DNA from: Akkermansiaceae bacterium
GTDB lineage: Bacteria; Verrucomicrobiota; Verrucomicrobiia; Verrucomicrobiales; Akkermansiaceae
Reading direction: 5' to 3'
Length of the DNA stretch: 5,543 bases
Assembly: GCA_028293225.1 (NCBI GenBank)
Contig: JAQGPE010000716.1
Coordinates: forward strand, 1-5,543
This document shows, piece after piece, positions 5,181 to 5,543 of the stretch (position 1 is the first letter of the stretch; each line of letters opens with the position of its first letter). The position numbers were made by a program, and so were the translations under genes. Under the pieces are notes generated by a model. The model was not told the DNA's origin. It did no database searches and saw only the letters and a program-made list of their open reading frames with translations.

Positions 5181-5543
5181 ATGAGCTCCACCTTCAAACT
5201 CCCGGAAGTCCTCGGCTTGCGTCTCAAGGATTTCGGCATCGAACCCGCGGCCGTCCTGCGGACCGCGGACCTGCCGCCGGGACTTTGGAGCGTGGGGAAG
5301 GGCCTGGTGACCACTGAGCAGTTCTTCGCGGTCTGGCGCGCCATTCAGGATCTCGCAGGGGATCCGATGTTGGGGATCAAGATCGCCACCACCACCCCGA
5401 CGGAGCAGTTCCCGCCGATGGCGATCGCAGCGCAGTATTCGCGGACCTTTCGCGATGCCCTGCAGCGGCTGGCCCGCTACAAGCTGCTCTGCTGTGCGGA
5501 GGAAATGCGGATCACCGAGGGTCCGCAGGAGACCAGCGTCGAC
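5181..5543 (+). CDS. AraC-family regulator with arabinose-binding-like N-terminal domain, 3'-truncated by window edge
   Basis: An ATG at 5181 opens a frame that stays open to the last base, giving 121 residues with no stop. The sequence starts MSSTFKLPEVLGLRLKDFGI and continues through EPAAVLRTADLPPGLW, VTTEQFFAVWRAIQDLAGDP, then a YSRTFRDALQRLARYKLLCC segment. This pattern (a helical start, 'LW', a 'F..W.A....GDP.LG' helix, then 'S.T...AL..LARY') is that of the N-terminal sensor domain of OruR/ArgR-like AraC regulators (Pfam Arabinose_bd type). The DNA-binding half lies beyond the window; full members are about 330 residues. It starts 14 bp after the SDR stop on the same strand, so the two are probably co-transcribed and this protein may control the SDR. 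No Shine-Dalgarno precedes the ATG. Family is likely; the missing HTH domain limits certainty. Confidence 0.85.
   Translation, partial: MSSTFKLPEVLGLRLKDFGIEPAAVLRTADLPPGLWSVGKGLVTTEQFFAVWRAIQDLAGDPMLGIKIATTTPTEQFPPMAIAAQYSRTFRDALQRLARYKLLCCAEEMRITEGPQETSVD

Overview
This is a GC-rich window (roughly 60% by eye) from an unidentified bacterium. The paired periplasmic adaptor and 14-helix MFS pump imply a double-membrane cell. None of the five translation starts inside the window has a recognisable purine-rich Shine-Dalgarno sequence. This is a weak hint at a lineage that relies little on it, such as Verrucomicrobia or Bacteroidetes, but the lineage cannot be fixed from this sequence.

Layout: (1) 1-630, plus strand: the C-terminal part of an AraC/XylS regulator that begins outside the window. 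(2) 624-2201, minus strand: an EmrB/QacA-type (DHA2) MFS drug pump, convergent with the AraC gene and overlapping its stop by 7 bp. (3) 2208-3353, minus strand: an EmrA/HlyD-type membrane fusion protein 6 bp upstream of the pump gene, so the two form an adaptor-pump operon. (4) 3433-4116, minus strand: a TetR-family repressor upstream of that operon. (5) 4291-5166, plus strand: a classical short-chain dehydrogenase/reductase (SDR), divergent from tetR. (6) 5181-5543, plus strand: the N-terminal part of a second AraC-type regulator with an arabinose-binding-like sensor domain, 14 bp after the SDR and cut by the window end.

The regulatory logic can be read directly. Two matching near-palindromes (16 of 20 bases identical) lie at 4114-4133, at the tetR start codon, and at 3373-3392, just upstream of the adaptor gene. 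The first sits within two overlapping divergent sigma70-like promoters, one for tetR with a perfect TTGACA box and one facing the SDR. The simplest model is a TetR repressor that controls itself, the efflux operon and perhaps the SDR. A cysteine in its ligand domain aligns with the sensing Cys106 of E. coli NemR as I recall that sequence, so electrophile or oxidant sensing is possible.

The gene families are all familiar. The less ordinary points are the operator-promoter architecture, a leaderless or nearly leaderless tetR transcript, a duplicated heptapeptide at the TetR C-terminus, and the lack of an outer-membrane channel gene in the operon. I found no RNA gene, mobile element, CRISPR array or convincing intrinsic terminator.
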